10,915 nt of DNA from an uncultured Acetatifactor sp. (GCA_947626405.1 CANQSE010000045.1:1-10915), one strand, 5' to 3'; numbered from the stretch's first letter, positions 1 to 7,587 are shown. Notes: generated from the letters alone by a model not told the origin. Made by a program: numbers and translations.

Positions 1-120
1 GAAAGCAATGAGATGACATTTTTCCATGTTGACCTTGAAAAAGGCACACTGATTATGAACGGGCCGCCTGTACACGTCGATGTGCCTAACTGCATTGTGT
101 TTTACAGGCTTCCGGACTGA
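1..120 (+). CDS. C-terminal end of an unrecognised protein (partial)
   Basis: Frame 1 is open from the first base of the window to a TGA at 118-120, giving the last 39 residues of a protein whose beginning lies outside the window. The tail ends in CIVFYRLPD and contains MNGPPVHVDVPN; I do not recognise the family from this piece. Its composition (mixed hydrophobic and charged, no stop, codon use like the neighbouring genes) is compatible with a real gene end. It converges on aroC, with only about 50 bases between the two stop codons. No function is proposed. Confidence 0.5.
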   Translation, partial: ESNEMTFFHVDLEKGTLIMNGPPVHVDVPNCIVFYRLPD

Positions 121-127
121 ACGTGCA

Positions 128-155
128 GGGCGAAAAGGTGACAACGCCGTTTTTT
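128..155 (+). terminator. Weak possible intrinsic terminator of the partial gene
   Basis: Just after the TGA at 118-120 there is a short GGCG (129-132) / CGCC (145-148) stem with a 12-base loop, followed after one G by six T (150-155). The stem is only 4 bp, so this is a marginal terminator. It would serve the plus-strand gene, since no T run follows the stem on the minus strand. Confidence 0.25.
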
Positions 156-171
156 GATTGATGATTATTAA

Positions 172-1284
172 TTAACGGAAGCAGAAGTTGCGGTAAAATT
201 CCGTTAAAGAGTCCATTTTTGCCGACATGTTTATCATCATGGCATCCAGAACCGTAACAGCCGTCATACATTCCATCACGACCACAGCTCTTGGGACGAT
301 GATGGGATCGTGGCGGCCTTTTATGTTTATGTCAGTGTTCATGCCTGAATTGTTTACTGTCTGCTGGGTCTGAAAGATCGACGGGGTGGGCTTTACGTGC
401 GCGCGTATTACAATTCTGTCCCCGTCGCTGATCCCGCCCAAAATTCCTCCTGCATGGTTGCTGGACTTTGTGACACGACCGTCATTTATCCTGAAAGCAT
501 CGTTGTTTTCGCTTCCCACGCGGGTCGAAACCTGACACCCGTCGCCTATCTCAACCGCTTTTACCGCGCCTATTGACATGACGGCCTTTGCCAGGTTCGC
601 ATCCAGCTTCTCAAAGACGGGATCCCCGATTCCTGCGGGAAGCCCATAAACCACACATTCCATACATCCGCCCACGGAATCGCATGCCTTTTTGGCTTCC
701 TCGAGATATTTTACGGCTGCCTCATCTGCGATGCGGTCGGGCATGGCGGTAGGGGTGGTGAGCGCGGCTTCGGGATCAAAACGGTTCATGTCGGCTTCTA
801 TGGGGCCGATTGAGCGCGTGTAGGCGCAGACCTTTACGCCCAGCCGCTCCAAAATCCGGCACGCCACCGCGCCCGCTGCCACTCTGCCTATAGTCTCGCG
901 GCCGGAGGATCTTCCGCCTCCCCTGTAATCCCTAAAACCGTATTTGCGGTCAAATGTGTAATCGGCATGTCCCGGGCGGTAAACCTGCGATATCTCGCTG
1001 TAGTCGCGTGAGATCTGTGAAGTGTTTCGCACTATAAGGGATATCGGAGCGCCTGTTGTAAGACCCTCAAACACTCCGGAGAGTATCTCCACCGAGTCGT
1101 TTTCAACTCTTGGAGTGGAGATGGAGGTGCTGCCGGGTTTGCGCCTGTCAAGATACTTCTGTATGTGAGCCTCCTCAAGCTCAAGTCCGGCCGGACACCC
1201 GTCTATGACGACTCCGAGCGCTTTTCCGTGTGATTCACCCCAGGTTGTGATTTTAAAAATAGTCCCGAAAGACGATCCTGCCAT
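172..1284 (-). CDS. aroC: Chorismate synthase
   Basis: AroC converts 5-enolpyruvylshikimate-3-phosphate to chorismate (EC 4.2.3.5), the last step of the shikimate pathway, in the cytoplasm, using reduced FMN as cofactor. From the start chosen here the protein has 370 residues, normal for the family. The three family signatures are present: WGESHG at residues 15-20, [11 protein letters not shown] at about 121-131 after RPGHADYTF (103-111), and GRHDP at 323-327 followed by IVPRAVVV. His19 and His106 match the conserved catalytic histidines. An in-frame ATG six codons upstream (1302) exists, but the family begins at MAGSSFGT, and GGAGG lies 11 bases before the ATG at 1284, so I prefer the shorter start. 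The gene is alone on its strand in the window, convergent with the partial gene at 1-120 and divergent from the VanY/tgt genes. There is no sign of damage. Confidence 0.97.
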   Translation of the reverse strand: MAGSSFGTIFKITTWGESHGKALGVVIDGCPAGLELEEAHIQKYLDRRKPGSTSISTPRVENDSVEILSGVFEGLTTGAPISLIVRNTSQISRDYSEISQVYRPGHADYTFDRKYGFRDYRGGGRSSGRETIGRVAAGAVACRILERLGVKVCAYTRSIGPIEADMNRFDPEAALTTPTAMPDRIADEAAVKYLEEAKKACDSVGGCMECVVYGLPAGIGDPVFEKLDANLAKAVMSIGAVKAVEIGDGCQVSTRVGSENNDAFRINDGRVTKSSNHAGGILGGISDGDRIVIRAHVKPTPSIFQTQQTVNNSGMNTDINIKGRHDPIIVPRAVVVMECMTAVTVLDAMMINMSAKMDSLTEFYRNFCFR

Positions 1285-1377
1285 GGCAACCAATACCTCC
1301 ATGCCGCCTCAGCGGCTTAAATATTTAGGCTTAAATAAATATGTATGACACAACACGATTATAGCTTATCGCTTATT

Positions 1378-1393
1378 ACATTATATATAATGT
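1378..1393. promoter_or_regulatory. 16-bp perfect palindrome, possible operator
   Basis: ACATTATATATAATGT reads the same on both strands and covers the -10 of the possible aroC promoter. A symmetric site over a promoter is typical of a dimeric regulator, but the sequence is almost all A and T and could be accidental. No regulator gene is adjacent. Confidence 0.3.
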
Positions 1394-1407
1394 GTGCAAA
1401 AAAACAA
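1380..1407 (-). promoter_or_regulatory. Possible aroC promoter
   Basis: On the minus strand a TTGTTT (1407-1402) is separated by 16 bases from a perfect TATAAT (1385-1380), about 95 bases before the aroC start. A second perfect TATAAT lies nearer the gene at 1363-1358 but has no recognisable -35. The region is very AT-rich, so chance matches are easy; the assignment is tentative. Confidence 0.35.
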
Positions 1408-1504
1408 GTATTCATTGAAAAGTTTTGCCATGAATATCCAAATTTTATATTAAAAATTTTTGAAAAAAAGAGTGCATATTTTGAAAAAATATGATATGTT
1501 GTAA

Positions 1505-1534
1505 TTGACAAACATAATTTTTTGCCTGATGAAT
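1505..1534 (+). promoter_or_regulatory. Possible promoter for the carboxypeptidase-tgt genes
   Basis: A perfect TTGACA (1505-1510) lies just upstream of the tandem array. The best -10 is poor: ATGAAT at 1529-1534 with an 18-base spacer. If real, transcription would start just before the array, and the repeats would form the 5' leader of the VanY-tgt mRNA. Confidence 0.25.
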
Positions 1535-1552
1535 TTTGTCCGATGATTTTTC

Positions 1553-1734
1553 AACGAAAAATCCAACTGAAAATTCAACGGAAAATCCAACTGAAAATTC
1601 AACGGAAAATCCAACTGAAAATTCAACGGAAAATCCAACTGAAAATTCAACGGAAAAATCAACTGAAAATTTAACTGAAAATTTAACTGAAAATTTAACT
1701 GAAAAATTTAACGGTAAAATTTAACGGAAAATAA
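1553..1734 (+). repeat. 12-bp tandem array, about 15 units, partly a 24-bp higher-order repeat
   Basis: About 15 head-to-tail units of 12 bp (two of 13 bp). In 1565-1648 two variants alternate strictly, AACTGAAAATTC then AACGGAAAATCC, so the true period there is 24 bp, with nearly perfect copies. From 1661 the units change to AACTGAAAATTT repeats, then two 13-bp units and a final AACGGAAAATAA. The last unit ends 19 bases before the carboxypeptidase start codon. Because 12 is a multiple of three, several frames stay open. One reads (NPTENSTE)n from a TTG at 1536 to 1724, one reads (QRKIQLKI)n from an ATG at 1543 to 1674, and the opposite strand is also open. None has a convincing ribosome binding site, so I treat the array as non-coding. 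As RNA the plus strand is purine-rich and would be little structured. Confidence 0.9.
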
Positions 1735-1753
1735 AAGGACTGACGATTACGGA

Positions 1754-2833
1754 ATGAAACTGACTTTGGAGGAACGCTTCCGCAGGAGGCTGACCAAATT
1801 TGGAAAAAAGAACAGGCTGTGCCGTTTCCTGGCTGTTTTGGCGCTTACGGCGGGAATGACGGCATTTCACGTCGCGTCCTATTTTGGCGGAAACGTAAAG
1901 CGTCTGTCAATGATGGCCATGACGCTTCTTATTTTTGCGGTTTACAGCAGCTTTTCCTTTCCGATTTTTTCTTCCGGCGAACCTGCCGGCAACGGCCTTA
2001 ACTCCATCTCGGAGGAGGCGAAGGACATCGTCCTCGCCGAGGAGGTAGTGGTAGATCTCGACGAGATGCTGAAAGAGGAAGATGAGCTTATGAGTAATGA
2101 GGGCGGTATGCCCGAGGACGGGGATTATCTTGAGACGCACGGCGACTATTACGAACTGTACAGCGCTTCGGATATTCTGGAGGCCGCCGGAGACAGGCAG
2201 GGCAGCGCGAACAGGGATCGGGAAGACGCTGAAACGGCTGCCGGTGACACGGAGTTTTCAAGGGATGACTGGCGTCTTGTGCTGGTAAACAAGCAGTATT
2301 CCATACCGGAGGACTACAACGTAACACTCGGAGCGATAAAGACTCTTAAGGGCACACAGTATTGTGACGAGAGAATCATAGACGACTATCTCGACATGCT
2401 GAGAGCGGCACTGGAAGACAATGTGGAGCTTGAGATCACCTCTCCGTACAGGACCCAGGATTACCAGAAGATGCTTTTTAACAGAAAAATCAAGGCTTAC
2501 ATGAAAAAAGGCCTTTCATATATGGAAGCTTACCAGCTTGCCGGACAGGCCGTGAATGTGCCGGGCAACAGCGAACACCAGATCGGACTTGCGCTCGATA
2601 TCGTAACGCCTTCGTATCACAAGCTTACCGAAGGGTTTGCGGAGACGGACGCGGGGAAATGGCTTGAGGAAAACAGCTATAAATACGGTTTCATACTCCG
2701 ATATCCAAAGGGTAAGGAATACATAACGGGCGTGGAATACGAGCCATGGCATTTCAGATATGTCGGAGTGGAGGCCGCCACGGTCATTACGCAGAGGGGA
2801 ATCACGCTGGAGGAATTTTGGGAGGAATTGTAA
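1754..2833 (+). CDS. Membrane-anchored D-alanyl-D-alanine carboxypeptidase, VanY/M15 family
   Basis: This is a zinc-dependent peptidase of the VanY type (M15B), which removes the terminal D-Ala from peptidoglycan stem peptides outside the membrane. The 359-residue protein has a basic N-terminus (RRRLTKFGKKNR). Two hydrophobic stretches follow, at about 24-46 and 52-72, separated by a short basic hinge; the second ends in SFPIFSSG and could be an anchor or signal segment. Next comes an acidic, low-complexity linker (about 85-170), then the catalytic domain (about 175-345). The domain shows SPYRT (229-233), SEHQIGLALD (273-282, zinc ligands His275 and Asp282) and EPWH (330-333, catalytic Glu330 and zinc ligand His333). 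The ribosome binding site is weak: AAAAGGA lies about 14 bases before the ATG, and no better start is visible. It overlaps nothing and is followed 5 bases later by tgt. Vancomycin-resistance context is absent, so this is probably a housekeeping cell-wall enzyme. Family assignment is firm; exact substrate is inferred. Confidence 0.9.
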   Translation: MKLTLEERFRRRLTKFGKKNRLCRFLAVLALTAGMTAFHVASYFGGNVKRLSMMAMTLLIFAVYSSFSFPIFSSGEPAGNGLNSISEEAKDIVLAEEVVVDLDEMLKEEDELMSNEGGMPEDGDYLETHGDYYELYSASDILEAAGDRQGSANRDREDAETAAGDTEFSRDDWRLVLVNKQYSIPEDYNVTLGAIKTLKGTQYCDERIIDDYLDMLRAALEDNVELEITSPYRTQDYQKMLFNRKIKAYMKKGLSYMEAYQLAGQAVNVPGNSEHQIGLALDIVTPSYHKLTEGFAETDAGKWLEENSYKYGFILRYPKGKEYITGVEYEPWHFRYVGVEAATVITQRGITLEEFWEEL

Positions 2834-2838
2834 GCCGG

Positions 2839-3975
2839 ATGTATGAGATAATAAAGACGGAGGGACGGGCGAAAAGAGCCAGACTCCATACGGTACATGG
2901 CGTCATTGAGACGCCTGTATTTATGAATGTGGGAACCGTTGCGGCCATAAAGGGAGCTGTGGCGACTTCCGATCTGGAGCAGATCGGGACCCAGGTGGAG
3001 CTGTGCAATACATACCATCTCCATGTAAGGCCGGGCGACGACGTTATTAAAAAAATGGGAGGTCTGCACCGTTTCATGTCATGGGACAGGCCGATTCTCA
3101 CAGACTCCGGAGGCTTTCAGGTTTTTTCGCTTGCAAAGCTTAGAAAAATCAGGGAGGATGGCGTGTCCTTCCGCTCACACATAGACGGGCGAATGATTTT
3201 TATGGGACCCGAGGAGAGTATGCAGATTCAGTCAAATCTGGCGTCCACTATAGCGATGGCCTTTGACGAATGTGCGCCCAGCAGGGCCGACAGAGCTTAT
3301 GTGCAGGCATCGGTTGAGAGGACGACGAGATGGCTTTTGCGGTGCAGGCAGGAGATGAAAAGGCTCAATTCGCTTGATGATACGATAAATCCGCACCAGC
3401 TTTTGTTTGGCATAAACCAGGGCGCGGTCTATGAGGACATACGCATCGAACACGCCAGGCGGATCTCGGAGCTTGAGCTTGACGGCTATGCGGTTGGCGG
3501 ACTTGCCGTGGGCGAGACTCACGAGGAGATGTACCATATCTTGGACGTGACGGTGCCGTATCTGCCAAAGGACAGGCCGACCTATCTCATGGGGGTTGGA
3601 ACACCCGCAAACATTCTGGAAGGCGTGGAGAGGGGAGTGGATTTTTTCGACTGCGTATACCCCAGCAGGAACGGCCGGCACGGACATCTGTACACAAACA
3701 GGGGAAAAATCAATCTTTTCAATGCAAAGTACGAGCTTGACGACAGACCCATAGAGGAAGGATGCGGGTGTCCGGCATGCAGAAGATATTCCCGGGCTTA
3801 TATAAGGCATCTTTTAAAGGCAAAGGAGATGCTCGGCCTCAGGCTCTGTGTGCTGCACAATCTGTATTTTTACAACACGATGATGACTGAGATCAGGGAT
3901 GCGCTCGATAGAGGGAGCTTCGCCGCGTATAAAAAGAAAAAGCTTGACGGGTTAAACGGTGACGGGCAGGAGTAA
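2839..3975 (+). CDS. tgt: tRNA-guanine(34) transglycosylase
   Basis: Tgt exchanges guanine at position 34 of tRNAs with GUN anticodons for the queuosine precursor preQ1 (EC 2.4.2.29). With the start at MYEIIKTEGR the protein has 378 residues, normal for bacterial Tgt. Visible motifs are TDSGGFQVFSL (88-98, with catalytic Asp89), FDECAPS (142-148), GINQG (191-195), AVGGLAVGE (218-226) and DFFDCVYPSRNGRHG (268-282, with nucleophile Asp271). The C-terminal zinc site is Cys309, Cys311, Cys314 and His340. An in-frame ATG at 2746 would add 31 residues encoded inside the carboxypeptidase gene; the family begins at the shorter start. GGAGG (2821-2825), 13 bases upstream within the end of the preceding gene, probably serves it. 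The 5-base gap suggests co-transcription and translational coupling with the carboxypeptidase. Other queuosine genes are not in the window. Confidence 0.97.
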   Translation: MYEIIKTEGRAKRARLHTVHGVIETPVFMNVGTVAAIKGAVATSDLEQIGTQVELCNTYHLHVRPGDDVIKKMGGLHRFMSWDRPILTDSGGFQVFSLAKLRKIREDGVSFRSHIDGRMIFMGPEESMQIQSNLASTIAMAFDECAPSRADRAYVQASVERTTRWLLRCRQEMKRLNSLDDTINPHQLLFGINQGAVYEDIRIEHARRISELELDGYAVGGLAVGETHEEMYHILDVTVPYLPKDRPTYLMGVGTPANILEGVERGVDFFDCVYPSRNGRHGHLYTNRGKINLFNAKYELDDRPIEEGCGCPACRRYSRAYIRHLLKAKEMLGLRLCVLHNLYFYNTMMTEIRDALDRGSFAAYKKKKLDGLNGDGQE

Positions 3976-3976
3976 A

Positions 3977-4049
3977 AACGCTCAAGGCGAATTTGAGATT
4001 CGCGTCGCCACGTCGCGTAAGAACGCTCAAAGGCGAATTAATTCGCCTT
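3977..4049 (+). repeat. Intergenic palindromic repeat element after tgt
   Basis: AACGCTCAAGGCGAATT (3977-3993) recurs with one extra A at 4022-4039. The first copy can fold as GCGAAT/ATTCGC (3987-3992 with 3998-4003), or alternatively as CTCAA/TTGAG (3981-3985 with 3993-3997). The second copy is part of a perfect 20-bp palindrome, AAGGCGAATTAATTCGCCTT (4030-4049). Between them CGTCGC occurs twice, and GCGT/ACGC (4015-4018 with 4023-4026) forms a small stem. No T run follows, so this is not a standard terminator, though it may stabilise the 3' end of the tgt mRNA. The arrangement looks like a dispersed intergenic palindromic repeat, which needs a genome search to show. Confidence 0.7.
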
Positions 4050-4084
4050 GTAATGGAGATTAATATGAAAAGTTTATAAAATGC

Positions 4085-4113
4085 TTGCCTGTAGCTGTTT
4101 TTTTGTGTATCAT
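4085..4113 (+). promoter_or_regulatory. Probable yajC promoter
   Basis: TTGCCT (4085-4090) is followed after exactly 17 bases by TATCAT (4108-4113), about 50 bases before the yajC start. The spacer contains an eight-T run. Both boxes are close to the sigma-70 family consensus, so yajC can be transcribed independently of tgt. Confidence 0.55.
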
Positions 4114-4161
4114 GTTTATTTGAGATAAGCTAAGGGCATTTGTGCCGGAACGGAGGGAAAA

Positions 4162-4497
4162 ATGGGAATTTTATTGGAACAGGCGGCTGATACGGCGGCT
4201 CAGTCTACGGGCGCTGCCGGGGCAAGCCTGATCAGCGTAATTTTAATCTATGCGGTGGTGATCGGAGCCATGTGGTTTTTCTTCATGCGGCCGCAGAGCA
4301 AGGAAAAGAAGCGTGTGGCGGCAATGCTTGCGGCGCTTGAGGTCGGGGACAGTGTTCAGACCACATCAGGTTTTTACGGCACGGTCATCGATATTGTTGA
4401 CAACGATACTGTCATTGTGGAGTTTGGCGGAAACAGAAACTGCCGTATTCCAATGGACAAAGCTGCCATAAGCAAGGTGGAAAAGCCCAGCGAGTAA
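4162..4497 (+). CDS. yajC: Sec translocase accessory subunit YajC
   Basis: YajC is a small single-span membrane protein that associates with SecDF and SecYEG in protein export. The 111-residue protein has a short alanine-rich N-terminus, one membrane span at about 21-42 ending in MWFFFMRPQ, and the hallmark RPQSKEKKR (43-51) at the cytoplasmic face. A small soluble domain follows with LEVGDSVQTTSGFYGTV (59-75) and a short beta-rich tail. Length and layout are typical. GGAGGG (4152-4157) lies 4 bases before the ATG, a strong but close ribosome binding site. The tgt-yajC neighbourhood is common in bacteria; secDF, which often follows, is not present here. The gene has its own likely promoter and an intrinsic terminator downstream, so it may be a single-gene transcript. 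Confidence 0.95.
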   Translation: MGILLEQAADTAAQSTGAAGASLISVILIYAVVIGAMWFFFMRPQSKEKKRVAAMLAALEVGDSVQTTSGFYGTVIDIVDNDTVIVEFGGNRNCRIPMDKAAISKVEKPSE

Positions 4498-4533
4498 GTG
4501 AAAATCGGAAACTCTGCCGATAAAATGGACAGA

Positions 4534-4549
4534 CGACGCTTGCGCGTCG
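4534..4549 (+). other. GC-rich hairpin in the yajC 3' region
   Basis: CGACGC (4534-4539) and GCGTCG (4544-4549) form a perfect 6-bp stem with a TTGC loop, followed by the pyrimidine-rich stretch CTTCCTTTTCT. It is 37 bases past the yajC stop and could contribute to termination, but the T tract is interrupted. The better terminator follows at 4585. Confidence 0.45.
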
Positions 4550-4584
4550 CTTCCTTTTCTGCGCTTCTGGCATAGTGAAAACAG

Positions 4585-4625
4585 CGTCGGAACCGTACGT
4601 GAGATTGCGGTTTCGACGTTTTTTT
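4585..4625 (+). terminator. Intrinsic terminator after yajC
   Basis: CGTCGGAACCG (4585-4595) pairs with CGGTTTCGACG (4608-4618) as an 11-bp stem with one G-U pair and a 12-base loop, followed directly by seven T (4619-4625). This is a standard rho-independent terminator. It separates yajC from the leuB transcription unit. Confidence 0.85.
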
Positions 4626-4678
4626 GCCTTTGTATAATATTCTTATGTGACACTGGATAAATTTACTTTAAGTAACTG

Positions 4679-4707
4679 TTGAAATTTGCGGCATTATCCG
4701 TTATCAT
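4679..4707 (+). promoter_or_regulatory. Probable promoter of the leuB-ilvD-ilvB operon
   Basis: TTGAAA (4679-4684), a 17-base spacer and TATCAT (4702-4707) lie about 55 bases before leuB, after the yajC terminator. The leader that follows is too short to hold a T-box, and no T-box sequence or leader peptide rich in Leu, Ile or Val is visible. The -10 hexamer is the same as in the proposed yajC promoter. Confidence 0.6.
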
Positions 4708-4761
4708 AGAAACAGCGGCCGTTTGTGTCGAAACAGAAAGATTATAAAGGATGTGAAAAGG

Positions 4762-5847
4762 ATGGAATTAAAGATTACATGTATTCCCGGAGACGGGATC
4801 GGCCCCGAAATCGTTGCGGAGGCAAAGAAAGTCCTTGAAAAGACAGCCTGTGTATACGGGCATAAGATGATTTTTACTGATATTTTGATGGGAGGCGCTT
4901 CCATCGACGTCCATGGCGTCCCTCTGACGGACGAGGCAATAGCTGTGGCAAAATCGGCGGACGCGGTGTTAATGGGCTCCATAGGAGGAGACACAACCAA
5001 ATCCCCCTGGTATAAGCTCCCGCCGGAGAAAAGGCCGGAAGCAGGACTTCTTGGGATCCGCAAGGCGCTTAACCTCTTTGCCAATCTGCGTCCCGCCATA
5101 CTCTATGACGAGCTGGCTGCGGCCTGTCCTTTAAAAGAGGAGATAAGCAGGGCGGGTTTTGACATGCTCATCATGCGCGAGCTGACGGGAGGTCTCTACT
5201 TTGGCGAGCGCAGAACAACAGTGGAAAACGGGCTCAGAAAGGCTGTCGATACTCTGACATACGATGAAAACGAGATCCGCCGTATCGCCGTAAAAGGCTT
5301 TGATATCGCCAGAAAGCGCAGAAAGAAAGTGACCAGCGTGGACAAGGCGAATGTACTTGATTCCTCCAGACTCTGGAGACAGGTTGTTGAGGAGGTGGCG
5401 AAGGATTACCCCGACGTGACGCTGGAGCATATGCTGGTGGATAACTGTGCAATGCAGCTTGTAAAGGATCCTGCACAGTTCGATGTGATTCTCACGGAGA
5501 ACATGTTCGGAGACATTCTCTCCGACGAGGCCAGCATGGTTACGGGCTCTATTGGCATGCTGGCGAGCGCAAGCCTAAACGACACCAAATTCGGGCTTTA
5601 CGAGCCAAGCCACGGCTCGGCTCCCGACATTGCCGGAAAGGACATAGCAAACCCTATCGCCACGGTTTTAAGCGCCGCCATGATGCTGCGCTACAGCTTC
5701 GACCTGGACAGGGAGGCTGACGCCGTGGAAGCCGCGGTTAAGCAGGTGCTGAAGGACGGCTACCGCACGGGCGACATCATGTCGGCCGGATGCAGAAAAG
5801 TGGGCTGCAGTGAAATGGGAAGCCTGCTGGCTGAGAGGATCTCGTGA
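4762..5847 (+). CDS. leuB: 3-isopropylmalate dehydrogenase
   Basis: LeuB oxidises and decarboxylates 3-isopropylmalate with NAD+ to 2-ketoisocaproate (EC 1.1.1.85), the third leucine-specific step. The protein has 361 residues, as usual. Visible features are [14 protein letters not shown] at the N-terminus, substrate arginines in the [15 protein letters not shown] region (Arg100, Arg110) and [12 protein letters not shown] (139-150, Arg139). Catalytic Lys195 lies in VDKANVL. Metal-binding aspartates are Asp227, Asp251 and Asp255 in [12 protein letters not shown], and the NAD site is [15 protein letters not shown] (284-298). The open frame extends 13 codons upstream to a TTG, but the family start is the ATG at 4762, preceded by AAAGG at 4746-4750. 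It follows its own probable promoter and leads the ilvD-ilvB group; leuA, leuC and leuD are not in the window. Confidence 0.97.
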   Translation: MELKITCIPGDGIGPEIVAEAKKVLEKTACVYGHKMIFTDILMGGASIDVHGVPLTDEAIAVAKSADAVLMGSIGGDTTKSPWYKLPPEKRPEAGLLGIRKALNLFANLRPAILYDELAAACPLKEEISRAGFDMLIMRELTGGLYFGERRTTVENGLRKAVDTLTYDENEIRRIAVKGFDIARKRRKKVTSVDKANVLDSSRLWRQVVEEVAKDYPDVTLEHMLVDNCAMQLVKDPAQFDVILTENMFGDILSDEASMVTGSIGMLASASLNDTKFGLYEPSHGSAPDIAGKDIANPIATVLSAAMMLRYSFDLDREADAVEAAVKQVLKDGYRTGDIMSAGCRKVGCSEMGSLLAERIS

Positions 5848-5913
5848 CAGCGTTACACATAATACATATAAACCGGAAATGCTTCATAAAAAAGCGGAAA
5901 GAAGGATAGCAGT

Positions 5914-7587
5914 ATGAGAAGTGATTCAGTAAAGAAGGGAACCGCACAGGCTCCCCACAGAAGTCTTTTTAACGCACTTGGCTATACCAGGGAGGAGAGG
6001 GAGCGCCCCCTGATCGGCATTGTCAGCTCCTACAACGAAATAGTGCCGGGACACATGAACCTTGACAAAATCGCGGAAGCGGTGAAAATGGGCGTCGCAA
6101 TGGCGGGGGGAACTCCCGTCGTATTCCCTGCAATCGCGGTATGCGACGGCATCGCGATGGGGCATGTGGGCATGAAATACTCCCTTGTGACGAGGGATCT
6201 TATCGCGGACAGCACCGAGTGTATGGCTATGGCTCACGGATTTGACGGCCTGGTCTGCATACCGAACTGTGACAAGAACGTGCCGGGCCTTCTGATGGCT
6301 GCGGCAAGGGTCAATATCCCGACCATCTTTGTCTCAGGCGGTCCGATGCTCGCTGGAAGAATTGACGGCCACAAGACTTCGCTCTCTTCCATGTTTGAAG
6401 CCGTGGGAAGCGTGGCGGCAGGGAAAATGACAATGGAGGAGCTGTGTGAATACGAGGAAAAGGTGTGTCCTACCTGCGGATCCTGTTCCGGAATGTACAC
6501 TGCAAACTCCATGAACTGCCTTACTGAAGCTATCGGCATGGGCTTAAAGGGAAACGGGACCATACCGGCGGTATACTCCGAGAGGATCAGGCTTGCAAAG
6601 CACGCGGGCATGAAGATAATGGAATTGGTGGAAAAGGATATAAAGCCTCGGGATATTATGACCGAAAAGGCGTTTTTAAACGCTCTCACTGTGGATATGG
6701 CGCTCGGATGCTCCACAAATTCCATGCTGCATCTGCCGGCCATCGCAAGAGAGGCCGGCGTGGACTTAAATCTTGACATAGCAAACGAGCTGTCCGCAAA
6801 GACCCCGAACCTCTGCCATCTCGCTCCGGCAGGACCAACCTATATAGAAGATCTGAACGAAGCCGGCGGCGTGTACGCAGTGATGAACGAGCTTTCCAAA
6901 AAGAACCTTTTAAATCTCGACTGTATGACCGTAAACGGCACAACCATCGGTGAAAATATAAAGGACTGCGTAAACAAGAATCCCGAAGTCATACGGCCTG
7001 TGGAAAATCCGTATTCCGAGACCGGAGGAATCGCTATACTGCGCGGCAATCTTGCGCCCGACAGCGGCGTGGTGAAGCGCTCCGCCGTAGTGCCCGAGAT
7101 GCTGGTGCATCAGGGCCCCGCAAGGGTGTTTGACTGCGAGGAGGACGCAATCGAAGCCATCAAGGGCGGAAAGATCGTGGCAGGAGACGTGGTTGTGATA
7201 CGCTACGAAGGACCCAAAGGCGGTCCCGGCATGAGAGAGATGCTGAATCCCACCTCCGCGATTGCGGGTATGGGCCTGGGCTCAAGCGTGGCGCTGATCA
7301 CTGACGGCCGTTTCTCAGGAGCATCCAGAGGCGCTTCCATCGGCCATGTATCGCCTGAAGCTGCCGTGGGCGGGCCTATCGCTTTGGTGGAGGAAGGTGA
7401 CATCATCAGTATCAATATCCCCGAAAACAGGCTGGAGCTTCTGGTTTCCGACGAGGAGCTTGCGGCGCGTCGGGCAAAATGGCAGCCCAGGGAGCCAAAG
7501 GTGACGACCGGATACCTTTCCCGCTATCGCGAGCTTGTCACAAGCGGCAACAGGGGAGCAGTGCTTGAAGTACCCTCCGGACAATGA
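5914..7587 (+). CDS. ilvD: Dihydroxy-acid dehydratase
   Basis: IlvD dehydrates 2,3-dihydroxy-isovalerate and 2,3-dihydroxy-3-methylvalerate to the 2-keto acids of valine and isoleucine (EC 4.2.1.9), using an iron-sulfur cluster and Mg2+. The protein has 557 residues, a normal length. Cluster motifs are NCDKNVPG (118-125, Cys119) and [18 protein letters not shown] (185-202). The C-terminal signature [19 protein letters not shown] is at 465-483. At residues 45-48 the protein has PGHM, where the plant-type [2Fe-2S] enzymes carry a third cluster cysteine. It therefore resembles the oxygen-labile E. coli-like type, which fits an anaerobe; this is inferred from family knowledge. GAAGGA ends 7 bases before the ATG. 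It follows leuB by 66 bases with no terminator between. Its stop codon lies inside a 20-bp duplicated sequence. Confidence 0.97.
   Translation: MRSDSVKKGTAQAPHRSLFNALGYTREERERPLIGIVSSYNEIVPGHMNLDKIAEAVKMGVAMAGGTPVVFPAIAVCDGIAMGHVGMKYSLVTRDLIADSTECMAMAHGFDGLVCIPNCDKNVPGLLMAAARVNIPTIFVSGGPMLAGRIDGHKTSLSSMFEAVGSVAAGKMTMEELCEYEEKVCPTCGSCSGMYTANSMNCLTEAIGMGLKGNGTIPAVYSERIRLAKHAGMKIMELVEKDIKPRDIMTEKAFLNALTVDMALGCSTNSMLHLPAIAREAGVDLNLDIANELSAKTPNLCHLAPAGPTYIEDLNEAGGVYAVMNELSKKNLLNLDCMTVNGTTIGENIKDCVNKNPEVIRPVENPYSETGGIAILRGNLAPDSGVVKRSAVVPEMLVHQGPARVFDCEEDAIEAIKGGKIVAGDVVVIRYEGPKGGPGMREMLNPTSAIAGMGLGSSVALITDGRFSGASRGASIGHVSPEAAVGGPIALVEEGDIISINIPENRLELLVSDEELAARRAKWQPREPKVTTGYLSRYRELVTSGNRGAVLEVPSGQ

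Noticed and set aside
1285..1302. Six-residue longer start for AroC
   Set aside because: The family begins at MAGSSFG, and the GGAGG lies between the two ATGs, so it can serve only the inner one.
1450..1662. 70-codon minus-strand frame with repeated FPLNFQLD
   Set aside because: The reverse reading of the same tandem array running into AT-rich sequence; TTG start and no ribosome binding site.
1536..1724. 62-codon plus-strand frame encoding (NPTENSTE) repeats
   Set aside because: Starts at TTG without a ribosome binding site, and the 12-bp period keeps several other frames and the opposite strand open as well, so openness is not evidence of coding.
1553..1734. CRISPR array
   Set aside because: The units are contiguous 12-mers without unique spacers, and no cas gene is present.
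2746..2838. N-terminal extension of Tgt from an upstream ATG
   Set aside because: Lies entirely inside the carboxypeptidase gene and is absent from the family; the start at 2839 matches the known N-terminus.
4633..4638. TATAAT just after the yajC terminator as a leuB promoter
   Set aside because: No -35 at a usable distance; TTGAAA-17-TATCAT at 4679-4707 is better placed.
4626..4761. T-box or amino acid leader peptide before leuB
   Set aside because: Leader is short, lacks the T-box consensus, and contains no short frame rich in Leu, Ile or Val with a ribosome binding site.
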